Of a stretch of DNA of 64,000 nucleotides, positions 1 through 8,146 are shown one piece after another (positions within the stretch are counted from its first letter, which is position 1; every line of letters starts with the position of its first letter). The notes beneath the pieces were generated by a model, which had not been told where the DNA came from, did no database searches, and saw only the letters and a program-made list of their open reading frames with translations. The translations under genes were made by a program, and so were the position numbers. Origin of the DNA: an uncultured Acetatifactor sp. (GTDB lineage Bacteria; Bacillota; Clostridia; Lachnospirales; Lachnospiraceae); NCBI GenBank assembly GCA_934436435.1, contig CAKSAN010000010.1, positions 62,001-126,000 of the forward strand. Reading direction: 5' to 3'.

Positions 1-314
1 CATTTACCCAGTATGAGGTCCGTTCCGCACTGGCCAGATGCGGTCTGACCACGAAACATATCGAGAGCCGTGTAAAAGTGTTAAGCGGTGGTGAACAGGC
101 AAAGGTAAGACTCTGCAAGCTCATGAACCGGGCCACGAACGTTCTGCTGCTGGACGAGCCGACGAACCATCTGGATGTGGATGCCAAGGACGAACTGAAG
201 CGCGCCCTGAAGGAATACAAGGGAAGCATTCTCATGGTCTGCCATGAGCCGGAATTCTACGACGGACTGGCCACACAGGTGTGGGATCTGTCACAGTGGA
301 CGACAAAATTATAG
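1..314 (+). CDS. ABC-F family ATP-binding protein, C-terminal fragment
   Basis: The gene enters from the left edge and only its last ~103 codons are visible; the frame is open from base 3. It shows an ABC signature (LSGGEQAKVRL) and a Walker B with D-loop (VLLLDEPTNHLD), then the usual H-loop region (MVCHEPEF). The DEPTNHLD form and absence of any membrane segment are typical of ABC-F proteins, soluble twin-ATPase factors acting on the ribosome (translation or antibiotic protection). What is seen is the second nucleotide-binding domain and a short tail. Which ABC-F subfamily it belongs to cannot be told without the N-terminus and the interdomain linker. Confidence 0.9.
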   Translation, partial: FTQYEVRSALARCGLTTKHIESRVKVLSGGEQAKVRLCKLMNRATNVLLLDEPTNHLDVDAKDELKRALKEYKGSILMVCHEPEFYDGLATQVWDLSQWTTKL

Positions 315-425
315 AAACTTTTTCCTTCCGTTTTTCGTCTAATAGAATAGGTATCCGGAAACAGGGGATACTGCAACTGAGTATAGGAATGCGTATAGAA
401 ACCGGAAAGATGAGGAGATGATTTT

Positions 426-1055
426 ATGAAGAAGAAATTAGCATGTATGTTACTTATGAGTGCCATGGCACTTTCCATGACCGCCTGTGGAGGTAAGGAT
501 AACGGCGGTGCCGCAGCAGGAACCGGAGAGACTACGACGGAGAGCACCGCAGCCGGACAGGAGACCGGAGCGTCAGAGAACACGACGGCGCAGGATCCCA
601 AAGATACGGCACAAGCATTACAGGATGCTAAAAAGGCAGTTACGAATGCTTTGGGGGAAAATTACTGGCCGGATTCCGAGATCCCGGAGGAGATGCTGGG
701 TGACACCTTTGGCGTTAGCGCAGATCTCTATGATGCTTACCTGGGTGAGGCTCCCATGATCAGTGTCAATGTAGATACTTTATTGATTATTCACGCAAAA
801 GATGGTAAGGTAGAGGAGGTAGAAAATGCATTGAACACCTACCGTGACAATCTGGTGAACGATACCATGCAGTATCCCATGAATCTGGGAAAGATTCAGG
901 CATCCCGGATTGAGCGCATAGGCGATTATATATGCTTTGTACAGTTGGGTGCCGATACTTCTTCCGTGGAAGATCAGGGAGACGAAGCGGTAATCACCTA
1001 CTGTCAGGAGCAGAATGAACTTGCCCTGGAGGCTATCAGACAGGCTCTGGAGTAA
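426..1055 (+). CDS. DUF4358-type lipoprotein
   Basis: A 209-residue predicted lipoprotein. Residues 1-20 form a lipoprotein signal peptide with lipobox LSMTAC and Cys about residue 21. A Gly/Thr/Glu-rich linker (about 22-65) leads to a compact C-terminal domain (about 70-209, with GENYWPDSEIPEEMLG and a final ALEAIRQAL helix) that resembles DUF4358. A GAGGAG ribosome site precedes the ATG. Such lipoproteins often sit beside MBOAT acyltransferases, and here the MBOAT start lies 16 bases after the stop, so the two are probably co-transcribed. The molecular function is unknown; a role in surface-polymer acylation is inferred from the neighbours only. Confidence 0.8.
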   Translation: MKKKLACMLLMSAMALSMTACGGKDNGGAAAGTGETTTESTAAGQETGASENTTAQDPKDTAQALQDAKKAVTNALGENYWPDSEIPEEMLGDTFGVSADLYDAYLGEAPMISVNVDTLLIIHAKDGKVEEVENALNTYRDNLVNDTMQYPMNLGKIQASRIERIGDYICFVQLGADTSSVEDQGDEAVITYCQEQNELALEAIRQALE

Positions 1056-1071
1056 ACGCGGAGTAGAGTGA

Positions 1072-2487
1072 ATGGTATTCAGCAGTGTATTATTTCTTTT
1101 TCGGTTTTTACCGATTTTTATGATCTGCTATTTCCTGGTTCCCCGGAAGATGAAGAATCTGGTTCTCTTCCTGGGGAGCCTGGTCTTTTATGCCTGGGGA
1201 GAGCCCGTCTATATTTTTCTGATGCTTTTTTCCACCATATCCGATTTCGTGTGGGGAAAACTGATCGAAGAATACAGAGGAAAGGACCGTTCCCGGATCT
1301 TTTTGTTGTGTTCCGTTGTCATCAACCTTTTTATCCTGGGATTTTTCAAATATGCCGATTTCCTGCTGCAGACGGTGAATGCAGTCTTCGGAACGTCGAT
1401 TCCGCTGTTGGGGCTTCCTCTGCCCATCGGAATCTCCTTTTACACCTTCCAGACCATGTCCTATGTCATTGATGTGTACCGGGGAGATGCCAAAGCACAG
1501 CGAAATATATTGCAGTTCGGCGTCTATGTGACTATGTTCCCGCAGTTGATCGCGGGACCGATTTTAAAATATCATCAGGTGGAGCGTTACTTACAAGACA
1601 GACGGACCGATCTGGATGCCATCAGCTACGGTGCGAAACGCTTTGTGACAGGGCTTGCCAAAAAAGTATTGCTGGCCAATAATCTGGGATTATTGTGGAA
1701 ACAGGTGACGGAGCTGGGAAATGACCAGATGAGTGTTCTGATGGCATGGCTGGGAATCGCAGCCTTTGCTTTTCAGATCTATTTTGATTTTTCCGGATAT
1801 TCGGATATGGCTATCGGTCTGGGCGCGATCCTGGGATTCCATTTCCCGGAGAACTTCAATTATCCGTACATTGCCACTTCGGTAAAAGATTTCTGGCACA
1901 GATGGCATATTTCCCTGAGCACATGGTTTAAGGAATACGTGTACATTCCGCTGGGCGGCAACCGCAAGGGACTGCCGAGACAGCTGCTCAATATTCTGGT
2001 GGTATGGATGCTGACCGGTATCTGGCATGGTGCAGGCTGGAACTTCCTGCTCTGGGGGCTGTGGTTTGCTTTCTTTTTGATCCTGGAAAAGCTGTTTCTG
2101 GGAAAAATTCTGGAAGATGTGCCCAAAGCCTTCGGCAGGGTTTACACGCTGGCGGTGGTACTGATAAGCTGGGTATTTTTCGCACTGGAGAAGCCCGGGG
2201 AAATATGGGCTTATTTGCAGGCGATGTTTGGAATGAATGGTGTAGGGCTTGTGAATTCTCAGGCAATGTTCCTGGGCAGTGAATATCTGGTGCTTCTGGT
2301 GATCGCACTGGTGGCATGCCTTCCGCTTGGCAGCCGTCTGGTGCATGGTCTCAAGAGCAGCAAGACAGGTCCTGCCATGGCGTTGTATCGTCTGGGAGAA
2401 AAGGTGATTCCCGCTGTGCTGTTACTTTTGTCGGTGGCTTATATCGTGGATGCGTCGTATAATCCCTTTTTGTATTTTCGTTTTTGA
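1072..2487 (+). CDS. MBOAT family O-acyltransferase (AlgI/DltB-like)
   Basis: A 471-residue polytopic membrane protein with the MBOAT signatures: DFSGYSDMAIGLG, DFWHRWHISLSTWFKEYVYIPLGGNR, and GIWHGAGWNFLLWG with the conserved active-site His at about residue 319. Length and motif order match AlgI/PatA/DltB-type acyltransferases, which move acyl groups from an intracellular donor across the membrane onto a polysaccharide or teichoic acid. It sits between a DUF4358 lipoprotein and a DHHW protein, the pairing expected for AlgI-AlgJ style O-acetylation of an exopolymer. No dlt genes are present, so D-alanylation is unlikely. The ATG at 1072 was chosen over the out-of-frame GTG at 1068. The acceptor polymer cannot be deduced. 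Confidence 0.9.
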   Translation: MVFSSVLFLFRFLPIFMICYFLVPRKMKNLVLFLGSLVFYAWGEPVYIFLMLFSTISDFVWGKLIEEYRGKDRSRIFLLCSVVINLFILGFFKYADFLLQTVNAVFGTSIPLLGLPLPIGISFYTFQTMSYVIDVYRGDAKAQRNILQFGVYVTMFPQLIAGPILKYHQVERYLQDRRTDLDAISYGAKRFVTGLAKKVLLANNLGLLWKQVTELGNDQMSVLMAWLGIAAFAFQIYFDFSGYSDMAIGLGAILGFHFPENFNYPYIATSVKDFWHRWHISLSTWFKEYVYIPLGGNRKGLPRQLLNILVVWMLTGIWHGAGWNFLLWGLWFAFFLILEKLFLGKILEDVPKAFGRVYTLAVVLISWVFFALEKPGEIWAYLQAMFGMNGVGLVNSQAMFLGSEYLVLLVIALVACLPLGSRLVHGLKSSKTGPAMALYRLGEKVIPAVLLLLSVAYIVDASYNPFLYFRF

Positions 2488-2507
2488 TCGGGAAGGAGGA
2501 ACCGCGT

Positions 2508-3626
2508 ATGGATGATAAAAGAAATTCGCTGTTGACCATCGGACTGATCTGCGCGGTACTTCTGGTTCTGGGAGTTGCGGATCTGTGGAACAGCGACAAG
2601 GTATATTCGGAAGCAGAGAACAGGGTGCTTGCTTCGCACCCCGATTTTTCCTGGGAAAGCCTTTTTTCGGGAGATTATGAGGAAGACTATGAAGAATACA
2701 TGTCCGACCAGTTCGTGGGGCGGGATAAATGGGTAGGACTTAAGACACGGGCGGATATCCTGTTCCGGAAAAAACAGATCAACGGTGTCTATCTGGGCTC
2801 GGATCGTTATCTCATCGGGGTAAATGATCCGGAGGCGTACACGGAGCAGATGGAGAATTCCCGTGTGGCTTCTTTGACAAAACTGGTGAACCGGTGGGAT
2901 GCCAAAGTCATGCTAGTGCCTACCGCAGATAACATTCTCACCGACAAGCTGCCGGCGTTTGCCCCTTACTATGACGAGGAACGACTGCTTACAAAAGTCC
3001 AGAAGTCCATCGGCGAGGAGCATTATGTCGATGTGTATCATGCATTGCAGGAACATGCACAAGAACCCATCTATTATCGCACGGATCATCATTGGACCAG
3101 TCTGGGAGCCTATTACGGTTTTATGGCGTGGGCGGACAGTGTGGGACGATTCCCCTATCCCTATGATACCAAAACCATGAAGACGGTGTCGGAGGATTTT
3201 CAGGGAACATTGCAGTCCCGGATCAATGTGGACTGGGCGAAGGACACGATACAATATTTTCCGGAGACGGAGAAAAAAGTGGTATCTGTGACTTATGATT
3301 TCACGGATACGGTGGATTCTCTGTATGCACCGGATTATCTGGATACCAAGAATCAGTACGGCTTTTTCCTGAATGACAATCACGCCTTCATGGAGATCCA
3401 TACCGGGTACAACCCCGGTAAGACGTTGTTTGTCATTAAGGACTCTTATGCCAACAGCATGATTCCTCTGCTTACCACCCATTATGAGACCATCTATGTG
3501 GTGGACCTGCGCTATTTTAACGGGAAGCTGTTCCAGCTGATGGAGCAGTACGAACCGGAACAGGGAATGGATGTGCTGGTGCTGTACGACTGCATTCACT
3601 TTTTGGAAGATTTTAAATACTATTAA
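2508..3626 (+). CDS. DHHW family (AlgJ/AlgX-like) protein
   Basis: A 372-residue protein with an N-terminal membrane anchor (about residues 8-26, LLTIGLICAVLLVLGVADLW) and an extracytoplasmic SGNH-like domain carrying the naming motif YYRTDHHWTSLGAYYGF. A later block, FVIKDSYANSMIPLL, looks like the Ser-containing part of the fold. DHHW proteins are partners of MBOAT acyltransferases and are thought to complete acetyl transfer outside the cell. The ATG at 2508 is preferred because GGAAGGAGG lies about 9 bases before it; an in-frame TTG at 2484 overlaps the MBOAT stop and lacks such a site. Last gene of the three-gene set. Confidence 0.88.
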   Translation: MDDKRNSLLTIGLICAVLLVLGVADLWNSDKVYSEAENRVLASHPDFSWESLFSGDYEEDYEEYMSDQFVGRDKWVGLKTRADILFRKKQINGVYLGSDRYLIGVNDPEAYTEQMENSRVASLTKLVNRWDAKVMLVPTADNILTDKLPAFAPYYDEERLLTKVQKSIGEEHYVDVYHALQEHAQEPIYYRTDHHWTSLGAYYGFMAWADSVGRFPYPYDTKTMKTVSEDFQGTLQSRINVDWAKDTIQYFPETEKKVVSVTYDFTDTVDSLYAPDYLDTKNQYGFFLNDNHAFMEIHTGYNPGKTLFVIKDSYANSMIPLLTTHYETIYVVDLRYFNGKLFQLMEQYEPEQGMDVLVLYDCIHFLEDFKYY

Positions 3627-3654
3627 CAGGACAGTTCAGCCCTAAACATACCGG

Positions 3655-3765
3655 TTCCTAAAATCATATGGTTTTGGGAATGAACAGGTTTCTGAGATGA
3701 GCACCGTTTTATGTGCAAAGGCAGTCACGAAGTGACGGAAAGCAGGAAAATGCGGCTTTGCGAAG
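3655..3765 (+). ncRNA. candidate structured RNA region upstream of rsmA
   Basis: In the gap before rsmA the sequence folds on paper into a hairpin (TTCCTAAAA at about 3656 pairing with TTTTGGGAA) and, further on, a three-way junction. Outer pairing is GCAAAG (3715-3720) with CTTTGC (3756-3761); arm one is GTCAC-GAA-GTGAC (3724-3736); arm two is GCA-GGAAAA-TGC (3742-3753). A further short stem is GCAC/GTGC just before. It matches no riboswitch class I recognise. It may be 5' leader structure of rsmA or 3' structure of the upstream operon. No U-tract follows. Confidence 0.3.
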
Positions 3766-3813
3766 GGCGCTGGTAGAACGGCTGATATTTTATATGAATT
3801 AAGGAGGCTTACC

Positions 3814-4668
3814 ATGGCTTATTTGGGCATTCCCCAGAATACCATTGCGGTACTTCAGAAGTATCATTTTAATTTCCAGAAAAAATTCGGACAGAATTTT
3901 CTTATAGATACGACAGTTCTGGACCGGATCATTTCCTCTGCGGAGATCACGAAAGAGGACTGTGTATTGGAGATTGGCCCGGGCATCGGCACTATGACCC
4001 AGTATCTGGCGGAGCGCGCGGGAAGTGTGGTGGCCGTGGAGATTGACAAGGCGCTGATCCCGATTCTGGAAGAAACCTTGCAGGACTACGACAATGTCAC
4101 AGTCATCAATGACGATATTCTGAAGGTGGACATTAACCGGCTGGTGGAGGAGAAAAACGGAGGACGTCCCATCAAGGTGGTGGCAAACCTGCCCTATTAC
4201 ATAACCACACCGATCATTATGGGGTTGTTCGAGAGTCGTGTACCGTTGAAGAGTATTACGATTATGGTACAGAAGGAAGTGGCAGATCGTATGCAGGTAG
4301 GTCCGGGAACGAAGGACTATGGCGCCTTGTCTCTGGCGGTGCAGTATTATGCGAAGCCTGAGATCGTGGCAAATGTGCCACCCAACTGCTTTATTCCGAG
4401 ACCTAATGTAGGCAGCGCTGTGATCCGTCTGACCCGTTATGAGGAGCCGCCGGTGCAGGTGAAGGACGAGAAGAAGATGTTCGCCCTGATCCGGGCCTCC
4501 TTCAACCAGCGCCGCAAGACCCTGGTGAACGGCCTGGGAAATGCCGGCCTTCCCGGCATTACCAAAGAATCCGCAGCAGCAGCCCTGGAACAGATGGGCC
4601 TGTCTCCCACTGTAAGAGGGGAAGCGCTGACACTGGAGCAGTTTGCACAGCTGAGTGACCTGCTGTAA
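3814..4668 (+). CDS. rsmA: 16S rRNA (adenine1518-N6/adenine1519-N6)-dimethyltransferase
   Basis: A 284-residue KsgA/RsmA enzyme that dimethylates two adjacent adenines in the 3' terminal loop of 16S rRNA during late 30S assembly. Seen: the N-terminal KFGQNFLID motif, the SAM-binding VLEIGPGIGTMTQYL, and motif IV NLPYYITTP in which N-L-P-Y contacts the target adenine. The C-terminal helical part contains ASFNQRRKTLVNGL, typical of the family. Length is standard. An AAGGAGG ribosome site precedes the ATG. It stands alone between the acylation genes and a convergent radical-SAM gene, separated from the latter by a bidirectional terminator. Confidence 0.97.
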   Translation: MAYLGIPQNTIAVLQKYHFNFQKKFGQNFLIDTTVLDRIISSAEITKEDCVLEIGPGIGTMTQYLAERAGSVVAVEIDKALIPILEETLQDYDNVTVINDDILKVDINRLVEEKNGGRPIKVVANLPYYITTPIIMGLFESRVPLKSITIMVQKEVADRMQVGPGTKDYGALSLAVQYYAKPEIVANVPPNCFIPRPNVGSAVIRLTRYEEPPVQVKDEKKMFALIRASFNQRRKTLVNGLGNAGLPGITKESAAAALEQMGLSPTVRGEALTLEQFAQLSDLL

Positions 4669-4708
4669 GGGGAAAGTTAGAAAAATAAATATATGCATTT
4701 TAAGAAAA

Positions 4709-4742
4709 GGGCACAGTGAGTGAGAATATGCTCCCTGTGCCC
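4709..4742 (+). other. stem-loop downstream of rsmA
   Basis: GGGCACAG (4709-4716) pairs with CTGTGCCC (4735-4742). No U-tract follows, so it is not a classical terminator by itself. The same stem preceded by an A-rich run recurs after glgP (41076-41114), suggesting a common 3'-end hairpin style in this genome. Confidence 0.5.
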
Positions 4743-4820
4743 ACAACTCTCGTCGGCGAGGGTACAACGCTGGAATAATAAGAGCTTGTGCCCATGACAT
4801 ATCAGGTATGACGAAAAAAC

Positions 4821-4862
4821 AAAATGCTCACGTCGAACAGGAACCTTCGCCGTGGGCATTTT
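4821..4862. terminator. bidirectional intrinsic terminator between rsmA and radical-SAM gene
   Basis: AAAATGCTCACG (4821-4832) pairs with CGTGGGCATTTT (4851-4862), with one G-U pair. The A-run on one flank and T-run on the other give a U-tract on both strands, fitting two convergent genes. Confidence 0.75.
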
Positions 4863-4874
4863 CAAATATATTAA

Positions 4875-5750
4875 TTAACTTCCCGGCTGGAACAGCGATT
4901 CCTGTACATATCTTTCAGGGAACTCATGCAGGTAAGCGAAGCACTCCTTTGGGGAGCAGAGCATACCATTGGCAGCGCAAGTGCTTTGAACCAGTGCCAG
5001 AAGTTCTCTGGCGTGAGGGCTGGGAATATCGTAGGCGTTGCCATAGGTGCGAATATACTTTTGACGAATCCCGGGAAAATCACGGTCCAGCGCCTGATAA
5101 AAATATTCCCGGTCACCTTCCCGGAGAGTAACACCAATATCAAACAGCAGGATTCCTTTGACCTCTGCGCGGAGGCAGTAATCAAGCAGTCCTTCGATAT
5201 TTTCGCTGGTATCATTGATAAACGGCAGTATCGGGGTCATCCATACCAGAGTGGGAATCCCCAATTCTTTACAGCGCATCAATACTTCAAAACGCTCCTT
5301 TGTCGTAGAGACATTTGGCTCTATTTTCCGACACAGAGTTTCATCGTATGTGGTAAGCGTCATCTGTACCACGGCTTTCGCTTTTTGATTTATGGATTGC
5401 AGGAGATCCAGATCCCGAAGAATGCGGTTGGATTTGGTGAGGACAGTAACTCCGTATTCATACCGGTCGATCAGTTCCAGACATTTTCGGGTAAGACCCA
5501 GTTGCTCCTCTGCGTGAAGGTACGGATCGCACATGGCACCGGTGCCGATCATACATTTCTGTCGTTTGGAGCGTAATGCTTTTTCCAGAAGTTCCGGTGC
5601 GTTTTCCTTTACTTCAATATCTTCGAAGGCGTGGGTAAAACCGTAACATTTGCTGCGGCTGTCGCAATAAATGCAGCCATGTGAGCATCCACGGTAAATA
5701 TTCATACCGTTATTTTGAGATAAGATTCCCTTGGCCTGTACAAAATGCAT
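4875..5750 (-). CDS. radical SAM protein, SPL/photolyase-like family
   Basis: A 291-residue radical-SAM enzyme. The 4Fe-4S motif CSHGCIYC lies at about residues 22-29, followed by YCDSRSKCYG and a GTGAMCDPYLHAE block. The layout matches the SplB-related radical-SAM family (COG1533-type), whose substrates are mostly unknown; some relatives repair spore photoproduct, but this protein is shorter than true SplB and that activity should not be assumed. A strong AAGGAGGG site lies about 9 bases before the start. It diverges from the GH113 gene, so the 200-base gap to 5949 holds both promoters. The C-terminus has no extra domain. Confidence 0.85.
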   Translation of the reverse strand: MHFVQAKGILSQNNGMNIYRGCSHGCIYCDSRSKCYGFTHAFEDIEVKENAPELLEKALRSKRQKCMIGTGAMCDPYLHAEEQLGLTRKCLELIDRYEYGVTVLTKSNRILRDLDLLQSINQKAKAVVQMTLTTYDETLCRKIEPNVSTTKERFEVLMRCKELGIPTLVWMTPILPFINDTSENIEGLLDYCLRAEVKGILLFDIGVTLREGDREYFYQALDRDFPGIRQKYIRTYGNAYDIPSPHARELLALVQSTCAANGMLCSPKECFAYLHEFPERYVQESLFQPGS

Positions 5751-5827
5751 GACACCATTCCCTCCTTCCGATCGTAAAGTTCTGCTTTCATGTTAACATA
5801 GGAAAAGTTGGAAAACAAATGAATAAA

Positions 5828-5882
5828 TTTAACTAAATACAAGTTAAAAATACTGGCTAAATATGACTAAGAATGATACAAT
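5828..5882 (+). promoter_or_regulatory. putative promoter and operator for the GH113-CE2 pair
   Basis: A TGGCTA -35 (5854-5859), 17-base spacer and TACAAT -10 (5877-5882) lie before the GH113 gene. Just upstream is an inverted repeat TTTAACT (5828-5834) / AGTTAAA (5842-5848) in a good position for an activator or repressor. The regulator is not identifiable. Confidence 0.45.
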
Positions 5883-5948
5883 ACAAGAAACACAGATTAG
5901 ATGAAACGATTTAGAATAAAAACGATTATGGGAAGGGAAGGTATTTTG

Positions 5949-6887
5949 ATGGAGAAATTTTATACGGATAGATTTTATGCGGTAAATTTTGCGGTTTTTC
6001 CGCATCGAGGGGTATTGGGTTCGGGGGAATCCAGAAAAAGTATGGAAGAAATGGTGCGCAGGACCCATGCCAACTGGGTGATACTGACACCCTCCGGAAT
6101 GCAGGCAACACCTTATAGCGAAGAAATCCGTTTTGATGGGGAGAAAAGCTGTACGGATGAGGAACTGTATGATATGATTCGATACGCACAGAGTCTTGGA
6201 TTGAAAGTGGCTCTGAAACCCACCGTCAATTGTGACAACGGTGTCTGGAGAGCCCGGATCAGCTTTTTTGATCATGATGTTCCCTGTGAACCCAAATGGG
6301 GCAACTGGTTCGAAAGCCATACAGCCTTTCAGAAGCATTATGCACAGATCGCCCAACGGACGGGATGCGAATTGTTCCTTGCGGGCTGTGAAATGACCAT
6401 GACGGAACACCGGGAAGCAGAGTGGAGAAAACTGATCGCAGAAGTACGCACTGTATATGACGGACCTGTCGGTTATAATTGCGACAAATATGGAGAAGAT
6501 CATATTACATGGTGGGATGCCGTGGATATCATAGCATCCAGCGGCTATTACCCCATTGGTGACTGGGAAAATCAGCTGGATCGGATCGAGAAGGTCGTAG
6601 AAAAATATCGGAAACCGTTTCTGTTTTCGGAAGCCGGCTGCATGAATATTCATGGTTCCGCACAGGTGCCCAATAACTGGGAACTACAAGGTGAGACGGA
6701 TGATGAGGAGCAGGCGGATTGGTACCGGGCAATGTTTGCAGCCTGTAAAAAGCGTAACTGGGTGAAAGGATTCGGCATCTGGGACTGGCCCGGAAGTTTG
6801 GAATGGCTGAGTCCCTATGCAGTCTGTGGGCGTCCCGCGGAAAATGTGATTGCAGAAGAATATGGCAGCCGGGCAGAGAGCCGGTGA
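5949..6887 (+). CDS. GH113-like glycoside hydrolase (putative beta-mannanase)
   Basis: A 312-residue TIM-barrel hydrolase with no signal peptide, so probably cytoplasmic. It resembles GH113-type beta-1,4-mannanases: KVALKPTVNCDNGVWRARI, then LFLAGCEMTMTEHREAEW carrying the likely acid/base Glu, then PFLFSEAGC with the likely nucleophile Glu, then GFGIWDWPG. The ATG at 5949 is chosen because AGGGAAGG lies 7 bases before it; an upstream in-frame ATG (5901) has no ribosome site. It overlaps or abuts the next gene, a CE2-type esterase, which suggests hydrolysis and deacetylation of imported acetylated manno-oligosaccharides. Substrate is inferred from family and pairing. Confidence 0.82.
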   Translation: MEKFYTDRFYAVNFAVFPHRGVLGSGESRKSMEEMVRRTHANWVILTPSGMQATPYSEEIRFDGEKSCTDEELYDMIRYAQSLGLKVALKPTVNCDNGVWRARISFFDHDVPCEPKWGNWFESHTAFQKHYAQIAQRTGCELFLAGCEMTMTEHREAEWRKLIAEVRTVYDGPVGYNCDKYGEDHITWWDAVDIIASSGYYPIGDWENQLDRIEKVVEKYRKPFLFSEAGCMNIHGSAQVPNNWELQGETDDEEQADWYRAMFAACKKRNWVKGFGIWDWPGSLEWLSPYAVCGRPAENVIAEEYGSRAESR

Positions 6888-6955
6888 CAAAAGAGCAGGA
6901 CGAAGAAACTCAGAATGGCAGACAAGACAATACAGCGGAAGGTATGGGAGAAGAG

Positions 6956-8047
6956 ATGGAGCAGCAAAAAAAGACAGTCAGTGTGGCAGCATTGTCACAG
7001 ATAAGGGTATTGGGCCGTACAACGGGAAAAGATACATTGAACCTTTTCTGGACGGGCAGCGGAATAGAAATGATCTATACCGGAAGTGAACTTTGGGTGG
7101 AGGTAAATGCCGATTACGACGCCTTTGAGCCGTGGCTTGCGGTGGAACTGAACGGCGCGCAGATCAGTCGTTTTCCATTAAATAAAGGGAAAAATGAAGT
7201 ATGCCTGTTCCGGGGAATGACGGCAGGAAAACCGAAACACATACGGATCCTGAAGGAAGTACAGGCTATGAATGAGGATCCGGCGCATATGGTACAGATT
7301 CTGGGACTGCAATATGGAGACGGCGAATTTTTGCCGCTGCAGGAGCCGAAGTATCGTCTGGAATTTGTGGGAGACAGCATTACCAGCGGGGAAGGCACCG
7401 TCGGTGCCACCTATGAGGAAGACTGGATCAGCGCTTTTTTCTCTGCGATAAGTACTTATCCCCGTATGGTGTCGGATGCACTTTCCGCGGAATATCGTGT
7501 GGTATCTCAGAGCGGCTGGGGAATCGTCACCGGCTGGGATGGCAATGTGCAGAATAAGATTCCACCTTTTTATACACAGGTCTGCGGACTGCTTACCGGG
7601 GAGGGGAATGCTTCTCTGGGGGCTCTGGAAGACTATGATTTCAAGGCATGGCAGCCGGATGCCGTATTCATCAATCTGGGAACCAACGATGCCACGGCAA
7701 TTCAGTCCGCAGCGGAACTGGGGCAGGAATGGGCAGGAACCCGGGACATAAAAGAAGTCAAAGAGATTCTGACCACAGCTATCCGGGATTTTCTGAAAGT
7801 TGTACGTACCTGCAATCCTGGGGCACAGATTCTCTGGGGATACGGTATGCTGGGAGACAATCTTCTGCCCTTGATCCGTGAAGCTGTGGAGAACTATGCA
7901 AAGGAGACTGCGGACGCCCGGATCCACTTTTTACAGCTCCCCGATACTACACCGGACACTGTGGGCAGCCGCCTGCACCCCGGCGTAAAGGCCCACCGCA
8001 ATGCGGCGCGGGTCATAGAGGAGTATTTGAAGAAGATTCTTGTGTAA
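6956..8047 (+). CDS. CE2-type SGNH acetyl esterase
   Basis: About 363 residues, cytoplasmic (no signal peptide). An N-terminal beta-sandwich (about 10-125) is followed by an SGNH hydrolase domain with block I FVGDSITSGEGT (catalytic Ser), block III VFINLGTNDAT, and a C-terminal catalytic pair in RLHPGVKAH. This two-domain order is that of carbohydrate esterase family 2, which deacetylates xylo- and mannopolysaccharides. The start is uncertain: ATG 6956 has GGGAG five bases upstream; ATG 6944 and a GTG at 6884 that overlaps the GH113 stop (GTGA) are alternatives. The GH113 gene ends 68 bases before, or overlaps if the GTG is used, so the two are surely one transcript. Confidence 0.85.
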   Translation: MEQQKKTVSVAALSQIRVLGRTTGKDTLNLFWTGSGIEMIYTGSELWVEVNADYDAFEPWLAVELNGAQISRFPLNKGKNEVCLFRGMTAGKPKHIRILKEVQAMNEDPAHMVQILGLQYGDGEFLPLQEPKYRLEFVGDSITSGEGTVGATYEEDWISAFFSAISTYPRMVSDALSAEYRVVSQSGWGIVTGWDGNVQNKIPPFYTQVCGLLTGEGNASLGALEDYDFKAWQPDAVFINLGTNDATAIQSAAELGQEWAGTRDIKEVKEILTTAIRDFLKVVRTCNPGAQILWGYGMLGDNLLPLIREAVENYAKETADARIHFLQLPDTTPDTVGSRLHPGVKAHRNAARVIEEYLKKILV

Positions 8048-8066
8048 GAATTTTATAAAATCTTAA

Positions 8067-8090
8067 GAAAAATGTGACGAAAAATGTGAC
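8067..8090 (+). repeat. tandem 12-bp direct repeat upstream of amidase gene
   Basis: GAAAAATGTGAC occurs twice head to tail (8067-8078 and 8079-8090), just before a TATATT box at 8101-8106. Direct repeats about one helical turn apart are the usual binding layout of OmpR/PhoB-type response regulators, but the identity of any binder is unknown. Confidence 0.7.
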
Positions 8091-8146
8091 AACTCGGCGT
8101 TATATTGGGACTCAAGAAAGCAATCAACTCTGAGGGGGCCAGCAAT

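Noticed and set aside
3723..3736. Intrinsic terminator of the DHHW gene (GTCAC-GAA-GTGAC)
   Set aside because: Five base pairs and no U-tract; kept only as part of a possible RNA junction.
4926..5576. A 216-codon plus-strand frame opposite the radical-SAM gene
   Set aside because: The minus strand has the Cys motif and ribosome site; the plus frame is a codon-bias shadow.
4875..5750. True spore photoproduct lyase
   Set aside because: The protein is shorter than SplB and no sporulation context is present; only family-level similarity is supported.
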